A stretch of 64,000 nt of DNA from positions 806,001 through 870,000 of the forward strand of contig NZ_CAJHCR010000001.1 in assembly GCF_904848585.1 (NCBI RefSeq), given 5' to 3'. Positions 30,021 through 37,848 of the stretch are shown here, piece after piece. Origin of the DNA: Paraburkholderia kirstenboschensis (GTDB lineage Bacteria > Pseudomonadota > Gammaproteobacteria > Burkholderiales > Burkholderiaceae). Numbering within the stretch: position 1 is the first letter of the stretch; the number at the start of each line of letters is the position of its first letter. A program made the position numbers and the translations under genes. The notes under the pieces are model-generated. The model was not told where the DNA came from. It did not search any database and was given only the letters and a program-made list of their open reading frames with translations.

Positions 30021-30593
30021 TTAGGCCGGCTTCTTGGCCGAGCGCGATGCTTGCGCTGCGGCTTGCGAAGCTGCCTTCGACGCGGCCGTAGCGGCTGCGT
30101 TGAAGTTGCTTTCTGCGATTTCGACAGCCTGCTTGGTGGCCTTGTGAACCGTTTCGTACGTGGTGTTGGCGGCGGTGATGGCCGACTTGATCACGGCGAC
30201 AGCGGTTTCAGAACCGGCCGGCGCGTTCTTCGCGACGTTTTCGACGAGCGACTGAACCTTGCGGTTCTGCTCTTCGAATTGCGCTTCCGCTACGCGGGCG
30301 AATTCGCCTTGCGTTGCCGAGACGATTTCGTATACGTGACGGCCATACGACAGGGCCTTTTCAGCGACGGGCTGTGCGAGGCTTGCTTGCAGTGCCAGCA
30401 ACTCTTGCGCGTCTTTGACGGACAGCGCGCGCTGGGCATTTTCCTGGCTTTCCGCGAGCGTGGACTTCACGACTTGCAGGTTCAGTTCGACCAGCTTTTC
30501 GACGCCTTCAAACGCCTTGGTCGTCAGGCCGAACAGCGTTTCGAAATTGGCTTTCTGGGCTGCAGCGAATTGCTCGGGGGTCAGCAAAGTCAT
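30021..30593 (-). CDS. phaP: phasin family protein (polyhydroxyalkanoate granule)
   Basis: A 190-residue amphipathic helical protein beginning [20 protein letters not shown], which fits the Phasin_2 family of Burkholderiales. It coats polyhydroxybutyrate granules and controls their size and number. The first 140 residues form heptad-rich helices; the last 50 are Ala/Ser/Lys-rich ([21 protein letters not shown]), as usual for these phasins. A strong promoter bracketed by two similar palindromes lies upstream, which fits repression by PhaR. No pha biosynthetic genes are in the window. Confidence 0.92.
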   Translation of the reverse strand: MTLLTPEQFAAAQKANFETLFGLTTKAFEGVEKLVELNLQVVKSTLAESQENAQRALSVKDAQELLALQASLAQPVAEKALSYGRHVYEIVSATQGEFARVAEAQFEEQNRKVQSLVENVAKNAPAGSETAVAVIKSAITAANTTYETVHKATKQAVEIAESNFNAAATAASKAASQAAAQASRSAKKPA

Positions 30594-30682
30594 GGTTTAC
30601 GCTCCTGGAATCGCGGCCCATCTTTGCAGACCGCATTGGGTGGTGGCGAGACGTACGGATTCGTCTGCCAGGACCGCGATGA

Positions 30683-30698
30683 TTGTGCATCGCAGCAA
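30683..30698. promoter_or_regulatory. second phaP operator (downstream of -10)
   Basis: TTGTGCATCGCAGCAA is an imperfect copy of the palindrome at 30742-30756. It lies just downstream of the phaP -10 box, at or after the start site, where bound repressor would block initiation. Confidence 0.5.
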
Positions 30699-30706
30699 TG
30701 GGTTCT

Positions 30707-30734
30707 ATTTTAAGATGCCGCCAACGAATGTCAA
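30707..30734 (-). promoter_or_regulatory. sigma-70 promoter of phaP
   Basis: Read on the minus strand, TTGACA (30734-30729) and TAAAAT (30712-30707) are separated by 16 bases. The -35 box is perfect and the -10 matches five of six. The expected start near 30700 leaves a leader of about 105 nucleotides. Confidence 0.8.
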
Positions 30735-30741
30735 GCGGTTT

Positions 30742-30756
30742 TTGTGCATCGCACAA
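30742..30756. promoter_or_regulatory. palindromic operator before the phaP -35 box
   Basis: TTGTGCATCGCACAA is a perfect palindrome with 6-base arms and a 3-base centre. It ends 8 bases upstream of the -35 box. PhaR of Cupriavidus binds TGCA-rich sites at phaP, so this is a plausible PhaR site; the identity of the repressor is inferred. Confidence 0.6.
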
Positions 30757-31300
30757 TTTTAACAAACCACTTAGAAAACAATAGCTTATGCGCGCCGCAT
30801 GACAGGCGAATGACGCGGTCGAATTGACCGTTGCGCTGCCGTGGTGCGGCAGTTTTCGGTAATTCGTTCCGGAAAAAGGTGCCCAGTTTCGTAGGCCAAC
30901 AGTGCGCCGCAAAATGGCGTCGCAGGTGGACATTTAACAAAAGATCGCGGTGGAAGCGAATCGATGTAAACCATAAAGTGTCACGGAACGTTAATCCTTG
31001 ATGCTGGTCGAATGCGCGTCATTCGATTTGCAGCGGGCATTTAAGACCGTGCCGGGCGCCATACGGTCAAAGCGTTGCCTGAGGCGCTGCGCCTGTATTT
31101 GTGTGGCGCTCGCGTTTCCCCTCATCAAGGTTGTCTCGAAATTGCCGTTATGCTTGAAGGATCACGCCCTTTTTGAGCGGGACGGCGACGGCGAGGCTCG
31201 GCGCCCTGATCGTTTTTTTCGATCGACGCGCGGCACTTATTTGTATTTTTGCGATCGGAGCTTACAAGCCGGTTTAAGGAGCGCCGATAAGTGCTTCAAA

Positions 31301-31329
31301 TTGCTAAATTTTCGTTGTTTTACTACACT
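31301..31329 (+). promoter_or_regulatory. sigma-70 promoter of pbpG
   Basis: TTGCTA (31301-31306) and TACACT (31324-31329) are spaced by 17 bases. The start site would be near 31336, about 30 bases before the ATG. Confidence 0.65.
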
Positions 31330-31364
31330 TGCGGAAATCTCTCGCCGCTCCCTACAGAACACCC

Positions 31365-32546
31365 ATGAAAACCGACATGTTTTCGTCGCTGAAAGTGATC
31401 CACGGCGCGGCGCGCAGCACCGCGTTGTCGGTGGCCGCCTCCATGGTCCTCGCGGCCGCACTTGGCGCCCCAGTGAGCACTTTCGCTGCTACGCCCGCTA
31501 CATCTGCAAAAACCTCGAAACACGCGAAAGCCGCGACAAAGCCAGCCGCCACCGCCAAGGCGTCCAGCAAGGCCGCTAGAGCGGGCAAAGGCGCGGAGGC
31601 GAAGACCGCTGCCGTTGACGACGACGCGCCCCGCGCGAGCGCCAAGCGCAAGCGTGTGACTTACACGTCGAACGGACGTCATCGCTCGGTGGTGCGGCGC
31701 GTCGCGTATGAGCCGCGGCAGCCGACCGTTGGCCAGGCGTTCGGCCTGCACGAAACGCCGGACGCGCTGATGCTGCGCTCGAGCGTCGCGTACGTAGTCG
31801 ATCAGAACACGGGCGAGCCGCTCTTCGACAAGAATTCGCGCGCCGTGGTGCCGATCGCGTCCATTACCAAGCTGATGACGGCAATGGTCGTGCTCGATTC
31901 GAAAGAGCCGATGACCGATCAACTCGAAGTCACGGACGAAGACCGCGATTACGAGAAGAACACCGGCTCGCGCCTGTCGGTCGGCTCGGTGCTCTCGCGT
32001 GAAGACATGCTGCACATTGCGCTGATGGCTTCGGAAAACCGCGCGGCTGCAGCGCTTTCGCGCTACTTCCCCGGTGGCCGCCCGGCGTTTCTCGCCGCCA
32101 TGAACGCGAAGGCGCGGCAACTCGGCATGATCGAGACGCACTTCGAGAATCCGACGGGTTTGACAAGCCAGAACGTATCGAGCGCGCGCGACCTCGTGAA
32201 GATGGTCAACGCGGCATATCAATATCCGCTGATCCGCAGGTTCTCAACGGATCATAGTTATGAGGTCTACACCGGCAAGCGCACGCTCGCCTACAACAGC
32301 ACCAACGCACTCGTGCGTAACCCGACGTGGGACATCGGTCTGCAGAAGACGGGTTTCATCAACGAAGCAGGCGAATGCCTCGTGATGCAAGCCAACATTC
32401 ACGGACGCCCGATGGTGATGGTGCTGCTCGATTCGTCGGGCAAGTATTCGCGTTTCGCAGATGCCACGCGGCTGCGCACGTGGCTCGACAACGGCGGCGA
32501 TCAGGCGCGCATCACGAGCGCCGACGCCAGCGGTCCCGGCACCTGA
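31365..32546 (+). CDS. pbpG: D-alanyl-D-alanine endopeptidase (PBP7/8 type)
   Basis: A 393-residue periplasmic penicillin-binding peptidase that cuts peptidoglycan cross-links. A signal peptide spans about residues 1-42 (hydrophobic core TALSVAASMVLAAALG, ending STFAA). A Lys/Ala-rich spacer (43-115) precedes the catalytic domain. Its motifs are S166-ITK (SxxK), S223-E-N225 (SxN) and K328-TG. Size without the spacer matches E. coli PbpG. The ATG at 31365 is used because the signal peptide begins there. It converges on the IclR gene over a shared terminator. Confidence 0.93.
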   Translation: MKTDMFSSLKVIHGAARSTALSVAASMVLAAALGAPVSTFAATPATSAKTSKHAKAATKPAATAKASSKAARAGKGAEAKTAAVDDDAPRASAKRKRVTYTSNGRHRSVVRRVAYEPRQPTVGQAFGLHETPDALMLRSSVAYVVDQNTGEPLFDKNSRAVVPIASITKLMTAMVVLDSKEPMTDQLEVTDEDRDYEKNTGSRLSVGSVLSREDMLHIALMASENRAAAALSRYFPGGRPAFLAAMNAKARQLGMIETHFENPTGLTSQNVSSARDLVKMVNAAYQYPLIRRFSTDHSYEVYTGKRTLAYNSTNALVRNPTWDIGLQKTGFINEAGECLVMQANIHGRPMVMVLLDSSGKYSRFADATRLRTWLDNGGDQARITSADASGPGT

Positions 32547-32590
32547 GCTTGTTCGCGCACGGCCGGTTGGCCGGCGGGCCGCCTCAAACT

Positions 32591-32620
32591 AAAAAGCCCC
32601 GCACTGCTGCGGGGCTTTTT
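32591..32620. terminator. bidirectional terminator between pbpG and the IclR gene
   Basis: AAAAAGCCCCGCA (32591-32603) and TGCGGGGCTTTTT (32608-32620) form a perfect stem with a 4-base loop. The A run and T run make it active on both strands. Confidence 0.9.
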
Positions 32621-32643
32621 TCATTCGGCGGGCGGTTTTCGCA

Positions 32644-33456
32644 TTACGCGTGCGAATTCTGATGATGGCCATGCCCTTGGGAGGCTTGCGGCCGATACCC
32701 GAGCGCCTCGGAAATCACGAGCGCGGTCTGGCTGAGTTGGCCGAGCCACGAATCCTGCAGGCGATCGGCCGGTGCGGATAACGACAAGCCAGCGACCAGC
32801 TTGCCCGTATCGTCGTAGATACCCGCGGCGATGCAGCGCACGCCGAGTTCGAGTTCTTCGTTGTCGCGCGCGCAGGCCTGCTGGCGTACATGCGACAGTT
32901 CGCGCTCCAGCTTGGCGAGATCGGTGATGCTGTTCTGCGTGTGGCCAGACAAGCCCGTGCGTGTCGCGTAGGCGCGCACGCGCGTGGATTCGTCGGCGGC
33001 GAGAAAAAGTTTGCCCACTGAGGTGAGATGCAGCGGCGCACGTCCGCCGATAGCCCGCACCACCTGCATGCCGGAACGCTCCGAATACGCGCGTTCGATG
33101 TAGACGATCTCGTCGCCCTGACGCACCGACAGGTTCACGGTCTGGCCCGTCTCCCGATGCAGTTCGCGCATCGGCGTGAGCGCCGCGTCGCGCACCGACA
33201 GGCGCGCTTTCACCAGGTTGCCCAGTTCGAGCAGGCGCATGCCGAGCCGGTACGTGCCCGGGTCAGACCGATCGACCAGCCGGCACATCACCATGTCGTT
33301 CAGGATGCGATGCGCGGTGGACGGATGCAGTTGCGTGCGGATGGCGAGTTCTTTCAGGCTGACCGGGTCGCTATGCGCGGCGAGTGCGTCGAGCAGGCGC
33401 ATCATGCGTTCGATCACCTGGATCGAAGTTTTGGGATCCGGGTTCGTGTCGCTCAT
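32644..33456 (-). CDS. IclR family transcriptional regulator
   Basis: A 270-residue regulator starting MSDTNPDPKTSIQVIERMMRLL. The winged helix-turn-helix (about 12-70) contains VSLKELAIRTQLHPSTAHRILNDM, and the IclR effector domain (about 85-255) follows, with RCIAAGIYDDTGKLVAGLSLS near its end. It is divergent from lutA with a 179-base gap, so it probably controls lutAB. The effector could be lactate or a related 2-hydroxy acid, by context only. The C-terminus is His-rich (GHGHHQNSHA). Confidence 0.9.
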   Translation of the reverse strand: MSDTNPDPKTSIQVIERMMRLLDALAAHSDPVSLKELAIRTQLHPSTAHRILNDMVMCRLVDRSDPGTYRLGMRLLELGNLVKARLSVRDAALTPMRELHRETGQTVNLSVRQGDEIVYIERAYSERSGMQVVRAIGGRAPLHLTSVGKLFLAADESTRVRAYATRTGLSGHTQNSITDLAKLERELSHVRQQACARDNEELELGVRCIAAGIYDDTGKLVAGLSLSAPADRLQDSWLGQLSQTALVISEALGYRPQASQGHGHHQNSHA

Positions 33457-33635
33457 AAGAAGAATCAGTTGACGCGTCAAACAGCGGAAATTGATTGTAT
33501 CTCGTATCGTGAAAAAAGCGAACGCACTTGGAAGAGCTCTTCGAATTCGGCGAGGCATTCGTCCTACACCTTCCAGGCGTTGGTATTGTGCGCCAAACAG
33601 CGGATAATCAGGGACGTTTTCCCGGAGGAGGGCTC

Positions 33636-34358
33636 ATGCGAGTCGGATTGTTCGTCACCTGTCTCATCGACCTGATGCGGCCCGAAATCGGATTCTCGGT
33701 GATCAAGCTGATCGAGGGCGCGGGTTTTGAAGTGGTGGTCCCACCGGCGCAAACATGCTGCGGGCAGCCCGCGTACAACTCGGGCGAGCGGCGCATCGCC
33801 CGGGATCTCGCCGAGAAGACCCTGCGGGAGTTCGAACAGTTCGATTACGTGGTGGTGCCCTCGGGCTCGTGCGGCGGTATGATCCGCACGCACTACGGCG
33901 ACCTCTTTGCCGACGATCCCGAACTGATGAACCGCTTTGGCAGGCTGCGCGCCAAGGTCTTCGAGCTTACCGATTTCCTCGTCAATGTCGCCCATGTGCA
34001 ATTGCAGCCGGGCGAGTTCGTGGGGCAAGTCACTTATCACGACTCGTGCTCGGGTCTGCGCGAGCTTGGCGTCAAGGCGCAGCCGCGAGAGCTCCTCGCA
34101 CAAGTGGGCGTGGCGGTGACGGAAATGAAGGGCTGTGAGCACTGCTGCGGCTTCGGCGGCACGTTCGCGGTCAAGTACGGCGACATTTCCACAGCGATCG
34201 TCGACGAAAAATGCGCGAATATCCGCGACAGCGGTGCGGGCACGGTCGTGCTGGGCGACCTCGGCTGCATGCTCAATATTGAAGGGCGTTTGAGGCGTAC
34301 CGGCGATACCGCGACCCGCGTGCTGCACATCGCTCAAGTGCTGGCCGGGGACGTTTGA
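33636..34358 (+). CDS. lutA: lactate utilization protein A (CCG-domain subunit)
   Basis: A 240-residue cytosolic protein of the LutA/YkgE family with two cysteine-rich CCG domains. Cysteines lie at 41-42 (TCCGQPAYNSG), in SGSCGG at about 77-81, in HDSCSGLRELG and in CEHCCGFGGTF. In Bacillus LutABC oxidises L-lactate to pyruvate; related proteins serve as heterodisulfide-type or glycolate oxidase subunits. GGAGG precedes the ATG at 33636. lutB starts 10 bases after the stop. Confidence 0.92.
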   Translation: MRVGLFVTCLIDLMRPEIGFSVIKLIEGAGFEVVVPPAQTCCGQPAYNSGERRIARDLAEKTLREFEQFDYVVVPSGSCGGMIRTHYGDLFADDPELMNRFGRLRAKVFELTDFLVNVAHVQLQPGEFVGQVTYHDSCSGLRELGVKAQPRELLAQVGVAVTEMKGCEHCCGFGGTFAVKYGDISTAIVDEKCANIRDSGAGTVVLGDLGCMLNIEGRLRRTGDTATRVLHIAQVLAGDV

Positions 34359-34368
34359 GGGGATCGCC

Positions 34369-35784
34369 ATGCAAATCCAGTCCATGCAATTCAAGGCGCG
34401 CGCCGGTCAGAAACTCGCAGACCAGCGGTTGCAGCAGAACCTGACCAAGCTGTCCACCAAGTTCGTTTCCGCCCGCGCCATCGCGCTAACGGCAATCGAC
34501 TTCGCCGCCACCCGCGCGGCGCTTAAGGAGCGCCGCAACCGCGCGCTCGAAAACCTCGACGTGTGGCTGGAGACCTTCGAGCGCGAGGCGGCCCGGCGCG
34601 GCGTCACGGTGCTCTTTGCGGAGACCACTCAGGAGGCGGCGCGGCTCGTCGGCGACATTGCACGCCGGCACGACGTGAAGAAGGTGATCAAGACCAAGTC
34701 GATGGTCACCGAAGAAATGCGCCTGAACGAAGTGCTCGGGCAAATGGGCGTGCAGTCCATCGAAACCGATCTGGGCGAATACATTCTGCAGATCAACGGC
34801 AACGAGCCGCCGAGCCACATCATCGCGCCGGTCGTCCATAAGGATAAGGACGAGATCGCCGACCTCTTCGCCAAAACACATGGCCGGCCGCGCCTCACCG
34901 AAATTCCCGACATGACGCTCGAAGCACGGCAGGTGCTGCGTCCGCACTTCATGAGCGCGGACATGGGCGTGACGGGCGGCAATTTCGTGATCGCGGAAAC
35001 CGGCTCGGTCGTGCTCGTCACGAACGAGGGCAACGAAGGCATGTGCACCGTCATGCCGCGCGTGCATGTGGCCGTAACCGGCATCGAGAAGGTATTGCCG
35101 ACACTCGAAGACCTCGCCACGGCCATGCGTCTGCTGCCGCGCTCCGCGACCGGCCAGACCACGTCGAATTACTTCTCCCTGCTGACCGGACCGCGAGGCG
35201 AGGGCGATCAGGACGGGCCGGAGCACATGTATGTGGTGCTCGTCGACGGCGGGCGCACGGGGCTGATCGGCGGCGATTTCCAGGAGATGCTTCGCTGCAT
35301 TCGCTGCGGCGCATGCATGAACCATTGTCCGGTGTATCAGAAAGTGGGCGGACACGCGTATGGCTGGGTCTATCCGGGACCCATGGGCTCGGTGCTGACG
35401 CCGAGTTATGTCGGCCTCGACAAGGCGCTGGATCTGCCGCAGGCGGCCACGCTGTGCGGCGAGTGCAATAGCGTTTGCCCCGTCGGGATTCCTTTGTCCG
35501 ACCTGTTGCGCAAGCTGCGGGAGAAGCAGGTGGAGCGGCGGCTGCGTCCATGGAAGGAGCGCGCGGGCTTGGCTGTATGGGGCTTTATGGCGCTGCATCC
35601 GCAGATGTATGCCGTTGTCACGAAGCTCGCCGTGCGTGTGCTGGAGCGGATGGGCGGGAGCAATCGGTCGATTGCGAAGTTGCCGCTAGCCGGCGCCGGC
35701 TGGACAGACACCCGTGACATGCCCGCGCCTGTGGGGCGCACGTTCAGGGAGTTATACGCCGCCCAGCGCAGTCATATCGGCTGA
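34369..35784 (+). CDS. lutB: lactate utilization protein B (iron-sulfur LUD subunit)
   Basis: A 471-residue protein with an N-terminal LUD domain (about 65-290) and a ferredoxin-like module. The first [4Fe-4S] motif is C310-x2-C313-x2-C316-x3-C320 (CIRCGACMNHCP), and a second, CGECNSVCPVG, lies about 50 residues on. A hydrophobic C-terminal part (GLAVWGFMALHPQMYAVVTKL) may touch the membrane. It works with LutA in oxidation of lactate, passing electrons to the respiratory chain. The usual third gene, lutC, is not downstream in this window. Confidence 0.93.
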   Translation: MQIQSMQFKARAGQKLADQRLQQNLTKLSTKFVSARAIALTAIDFAATRAALKERRNRALENLDVWLETFEREAARRGVTVLFAETTQEAARLVGDIARRHDVKKVIKTKSMVTEEMRLNEVLGQMGVQSIETDLGEYILQINGNEPPSHIIAPVVHKDKDEIADLFAKTHGRPRLTEIPDMTLEARQVLRPHFMSADMGVTGGNFVIAETGSVVLVTNEGNEGMCTVMPRVHVAVTGIEKVLPTLEDLATAMRLLPRSATGQTTSNYFSLLTGPRGEGDQDGPEHMYVVLVDGGRTGLIGGDFQEMLRCIRCGACMNHCPVYQKVGGHAYGWVYPGPMGSVLTPSYVGLDKALDLPQAATLCGECNSVCPVGIPLSDLLRKLREKQVERRLRPWKERAGLAVWGFMALHPQMYAVVTKLAVRVLERMGGSNRSIAKLPLAGAGWTDTRDMPAPVGRTFRELYAAQRSHIG

Positions 35785-35993
35785 TTGGGGGTGAGCGCGC
35801 TGCGCGTTCCGCTGCAAGGCGGATAACGGAGCAGAGGTGCCACTCTCGTGGCGGCGGCCCGCGAGCCAGCGGCTCGCGCGCCATTCCTGCAGGCCTGTGC
35901 AATTACGCGGCAAGCAAATCACCGTGAATGCAGGCCCATGACAAGTGCGCTGTAGGCGATTCTTGCGCATCGTCTGGGCCGCTCAAGCGCCAT

Positions 35994-36521
35994 TTAGTGA
36001 TCCGTCGGGCCGCCCGACGGGCGATTCGGATTGCCTCTCACCGCCGGCCCGCCGCCATTGCCGTGGCCACCTCCGCCTCCTGCCTGTTGCGTCGGTGCTG
36101 GCGGCGGAGGCGCGGCGGCAGGCCGCGGCGCATTCGACCCGCTCGGTCCGCGCGGACCGCCGGCCGCGCCTTGCGGCGGCGGGCCGCCACCAGACTGGCC
36201 GTGCCATCCACCGTTGCCGCCGTGATTGCCATTGCCGCCGTGATTGCCGTTGTCCCCGTCGTGGTACGGATGTCCCGGATAACCGCGATATCCCGGTCCC
36301 GGCCCGTAGTAGCGCCCGGGGCCGTTGTAATAACCAGGGCCGTAGTAGTTGTTGTAACCCATGTAGACGTTGGTCTGTGGCGGGACAGGCGCGCCGTAGC
36401 CGTCGTAACCGTCGTAGGTGCTGTAGCCGTTGCTGTACATCGGAGTGCCGTCCGGATAGACGGCACAGCCACCTAGAAGAGCGGCGACGGCGACAGCGCC
36501 GAGGGGTGCAAAGCGTTTCAT
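35994..36521 (-). CDS. Gly/Pro/Tyr-rich lipoprotein
   Basis: A 175-residue predicted lipoprotein. From the ATG at 36521 the sequence MKRFAPLGAVAVAALLGGC gives a lipobox with the modified cysteine at residue 19. The mature part is low complexity: Tyr/Gly/Pro-rich (MGYNNYYGPGYYNGPG), then Asn/His/Gly-rich, then Pro/Ala/Gly-rich. An in-frame start at 36545 would put eight extra residues before the signal. No domain is recognised; such proteins are common surface or outer-membrane-associated lipoproteins in Burkholderia. Confidence 0.75.
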   Translation of the reverse strand: MKRFAPLGAVAVAALLGGCAVYPDGTPMYSNGYSTYDGYDGYGAPVPPQTNVYMGYNNYYGPGYYNGPGRYYGPGPGYRGYPGHPYHDGDNGNHGGNGNHGGNGGWHGQSGGGPPPQGAAGGPRGPSGSNAPRPAAAPPPPAPTQQAGGGGGHGNGGGPAVRGNPNRPSGGPTDH

Positions 36522-36736
36522 TTCAAGCCCGAGCCAAGAGTTCATGTCTATCAGACCGCAATTATGCTCATCTGTCGCGCTAGCTTTGTATGCTTTTGTA
36601 AGGAGTTAAGTTCTGTGCCAGGCCTGATCATATATGGCACTGCTGGCAGGCACATCGTTTCACTGTTCCATTACACGCAACGCTGTATCACGCGCGGCCG
36701 GGTTTTTCTCGATTAGCTCTTTCTATAGGATTCGTG

Positions 36737-37027
36737 ATGGGCATAGTGAGCGTTGAACTCGCGAGCCATCTTCGGAAGAACGACATCATGAAAAAGACAA
36801 TAGCGGTGTACTGGCCTCTCGCACTCGTCCTCGCGCTGGCGGGGCTGGCGTATATGCAGATCTGCGCCGATGGCGCTTCGCGTGCTTCGCAGGCGCCCCT
36901 TGCCGCCGAGCAGCTGACCGCGGAACTCGCGCGCGCCGTCTCGTACGGCATGATCGACGACGCAGCGTCACCGCCGGCCAAGCCGTTGCGCGCCGTCACG
37001 GTGTTGCCGCTGCCGCAGGCATCCTGA
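36737..37027 (+). CDS. small single-pass membrane protein of unknown function
   Basis: A short protein with one hydrophobic segment (VYWPLALVLALAGLAYM) followed by a periplasmic Ala-rich tail of about 50 residues. It starts at ATG 36737 (96 residues) or, equally likely, at ATG 36788 (79 residues, MKKTIAVYWPLAL), which has a GGAAGAA site before it and gives a normal signal-anchor. I do not recognise the family. It is alone between the divergent lipoprotein gene and the phosphatase gene. Confidence 0.5.
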   Translation: MGIVSVELASHLRKNDIMKKTIAVYWPLALVLALAGLAYMQICADGASRASQAPLAAEQLTAELARAVSYGMIDDAASPPAKPLRAVTVLPLPQAS

Positions 37028-37218
37028 GCCTACGAACGACCGGCCGCATCAAGCGTTGGGCTGCGGGCGAGATTCGGCGCGGCTTTGTATAATCGCGGCA
37101 CCGCGCGGCAGGCGTCGCCTTTCATCTCGTCAGGCCGTGTGGGCGGCGTGTTGCTTGCCGCGGACTTATCTCGGATTTGTACTACCAGTGCGCTGTGAAG
37201 CGTCAGAAGAAGCCCCTG

Positions 37219-37707
37219 ATGAAAACCGTGTCCATCTGCTTTGTGTGCCTCGGGAACATCTGCCGTTCGCCTACCGCGGAAGGCGTGATGCGCCGTCTCG
37301 TCGAAGAGGCGAAGCTCGGTGAACGCATCCTGATCGACTCAGCAGGCACAGGCGATTGGCACATCGGCCAGCCGCCGGACGAGCGCGCTCTACACGCGGC
37401 GCGCGGCCGGGGCTACGACCTCGCAGCGTTGCGCGGCCGGCAGATCGCCGGGATCGACTTCGACCGCTTCGATCTTCTGATCGCGATGGACGACAAGAAC
37501 GTGGCCGCGCTGCGCCAGGTGTGCCCGCCGGACCAGCGGGACAAGATTCGTCTGCTAATGGAGTTCGTGCCCGAGACCGACGCTCGATGGGGCGGGTCAC
37601 GGGAAGTTGTCGATCCCTATTTCGGCGGAGCCGAAGGCTTCGAGCAGGTTCTCGACCAATGCGAAGCAGCGTGCCGCGGCCTTATTGCGGCGCTAGTCCC
37701 CAATTGA
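37219..37707 (+). CDS. low-molecular-weight protein tyrosine phosphatase
   Basis: A 162-residue cytosolic phosphatase. The P-loop CLGNICRS starts with the nucleophile C10 and ends with R16, and the general acid is D132 in DPYFGG. The fold and length match the LMW-PTP family. In this region of betaproteobacterial genomes it commonly precedes iscR, while family members near polysaccharide genes act on BY-kinases; no such kinase is here. The substrate is unknown. The ATG at 37219 is preferred because it starts directly before the first beta strand. Confidence 0.92.
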   Translation: MKTVSICFVCLGNICRSPTAEGVMRRLVEEAKLGERILIDSAGTGDWHIGQPPDERALHAARGRGYDLAALRGRQIAGIDFDRFDLLIAMDDKNVAALRQVCPPDQRDKIRLLMEFVPETDARWGGSREVVDPYFGGAEGFEQVLDQCEAACRGLIAALVPN

Positions 37708-37779
37708 TCGGTTAGCTCCGCTGGTCGCGGCCAAAAAGACGCGCTAACAATTAAGCGAATGACCCAAATCGCGATAGGG

Positions 37780-37804
37780 ATACTTGACTAAATCGCTCAT
37801 GTAT
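37780..37804. promoter_or_regulatory. IscR type 1 binding site 1
   Basis: The 25-base element runs from ATACTTGACTAAAT to CATGTAT and matches the enteric type 1 IscR consensus at about 22 positions. It contains the -35 hexamer TTGACT (37784-37789) of the iscR promoter, so [2Fe-2S]-IscR bound here would repress. Confidence 0.75.
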
Positions 37805-37811
37805 TTATACT
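37784..37811 (+). promoter_or_regulatory. sigma-70 promoter of iscR
   Basis: TTGACT (37784-37789) and TATACT (37806-37811) are spaced by 16 bases, each matching consensus at five of six positions. Both boxes are covered by the two IscR-like sites. Confidence 0.65.
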
Positions 37812-37831
37812 TGACAAAACTTGTCGAGAAT
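37807..37831. promoter_or_regulatory. IscR type 1 binding site 2
   Basis: A second 25-base element starts ATACTTGACAAAAC and ends GTCGAGAAT, with about 20 consensus matches. It begins 27 bases after the first site and overlaps the -10 box and start region. Tandem type 1 sites at iscR are known from E. coli. Confidence 0.7.
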
Positions 37832-37848
37832 AGCGGTTCCCCATACAT

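Larger units (their letters stand above)
30594..31364. other. long non-coding gap between phaP and pbpG
   Basis: These 771 bases are less GC-rich than their surroundings and contain no convincing gene. The first 165 bases hold the phaP promoter and operators, and the last 65 hold the pbpG promoter. The stretch from about 30770 to 31290 has scattered A/T tracts (for example 31205-31215) and only short open frames that stop or shift. It could hide a small RNA, but I see no paired promoter and terminator. Confidence 0.55.

Noticed and set aside
30998..31579. 193-codon frame reaching from the non-coding gap into pbpG
   Set aside because: Its second half overlaps the pbpG signal and spacer region in another frame, and its first half shows no domain or ribosome binding site.
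35785..35993. Possible lutC remnant after lutB
   Set aside because: No frame in the interval shows LUD-domain sequence, and it is too short for the gene.
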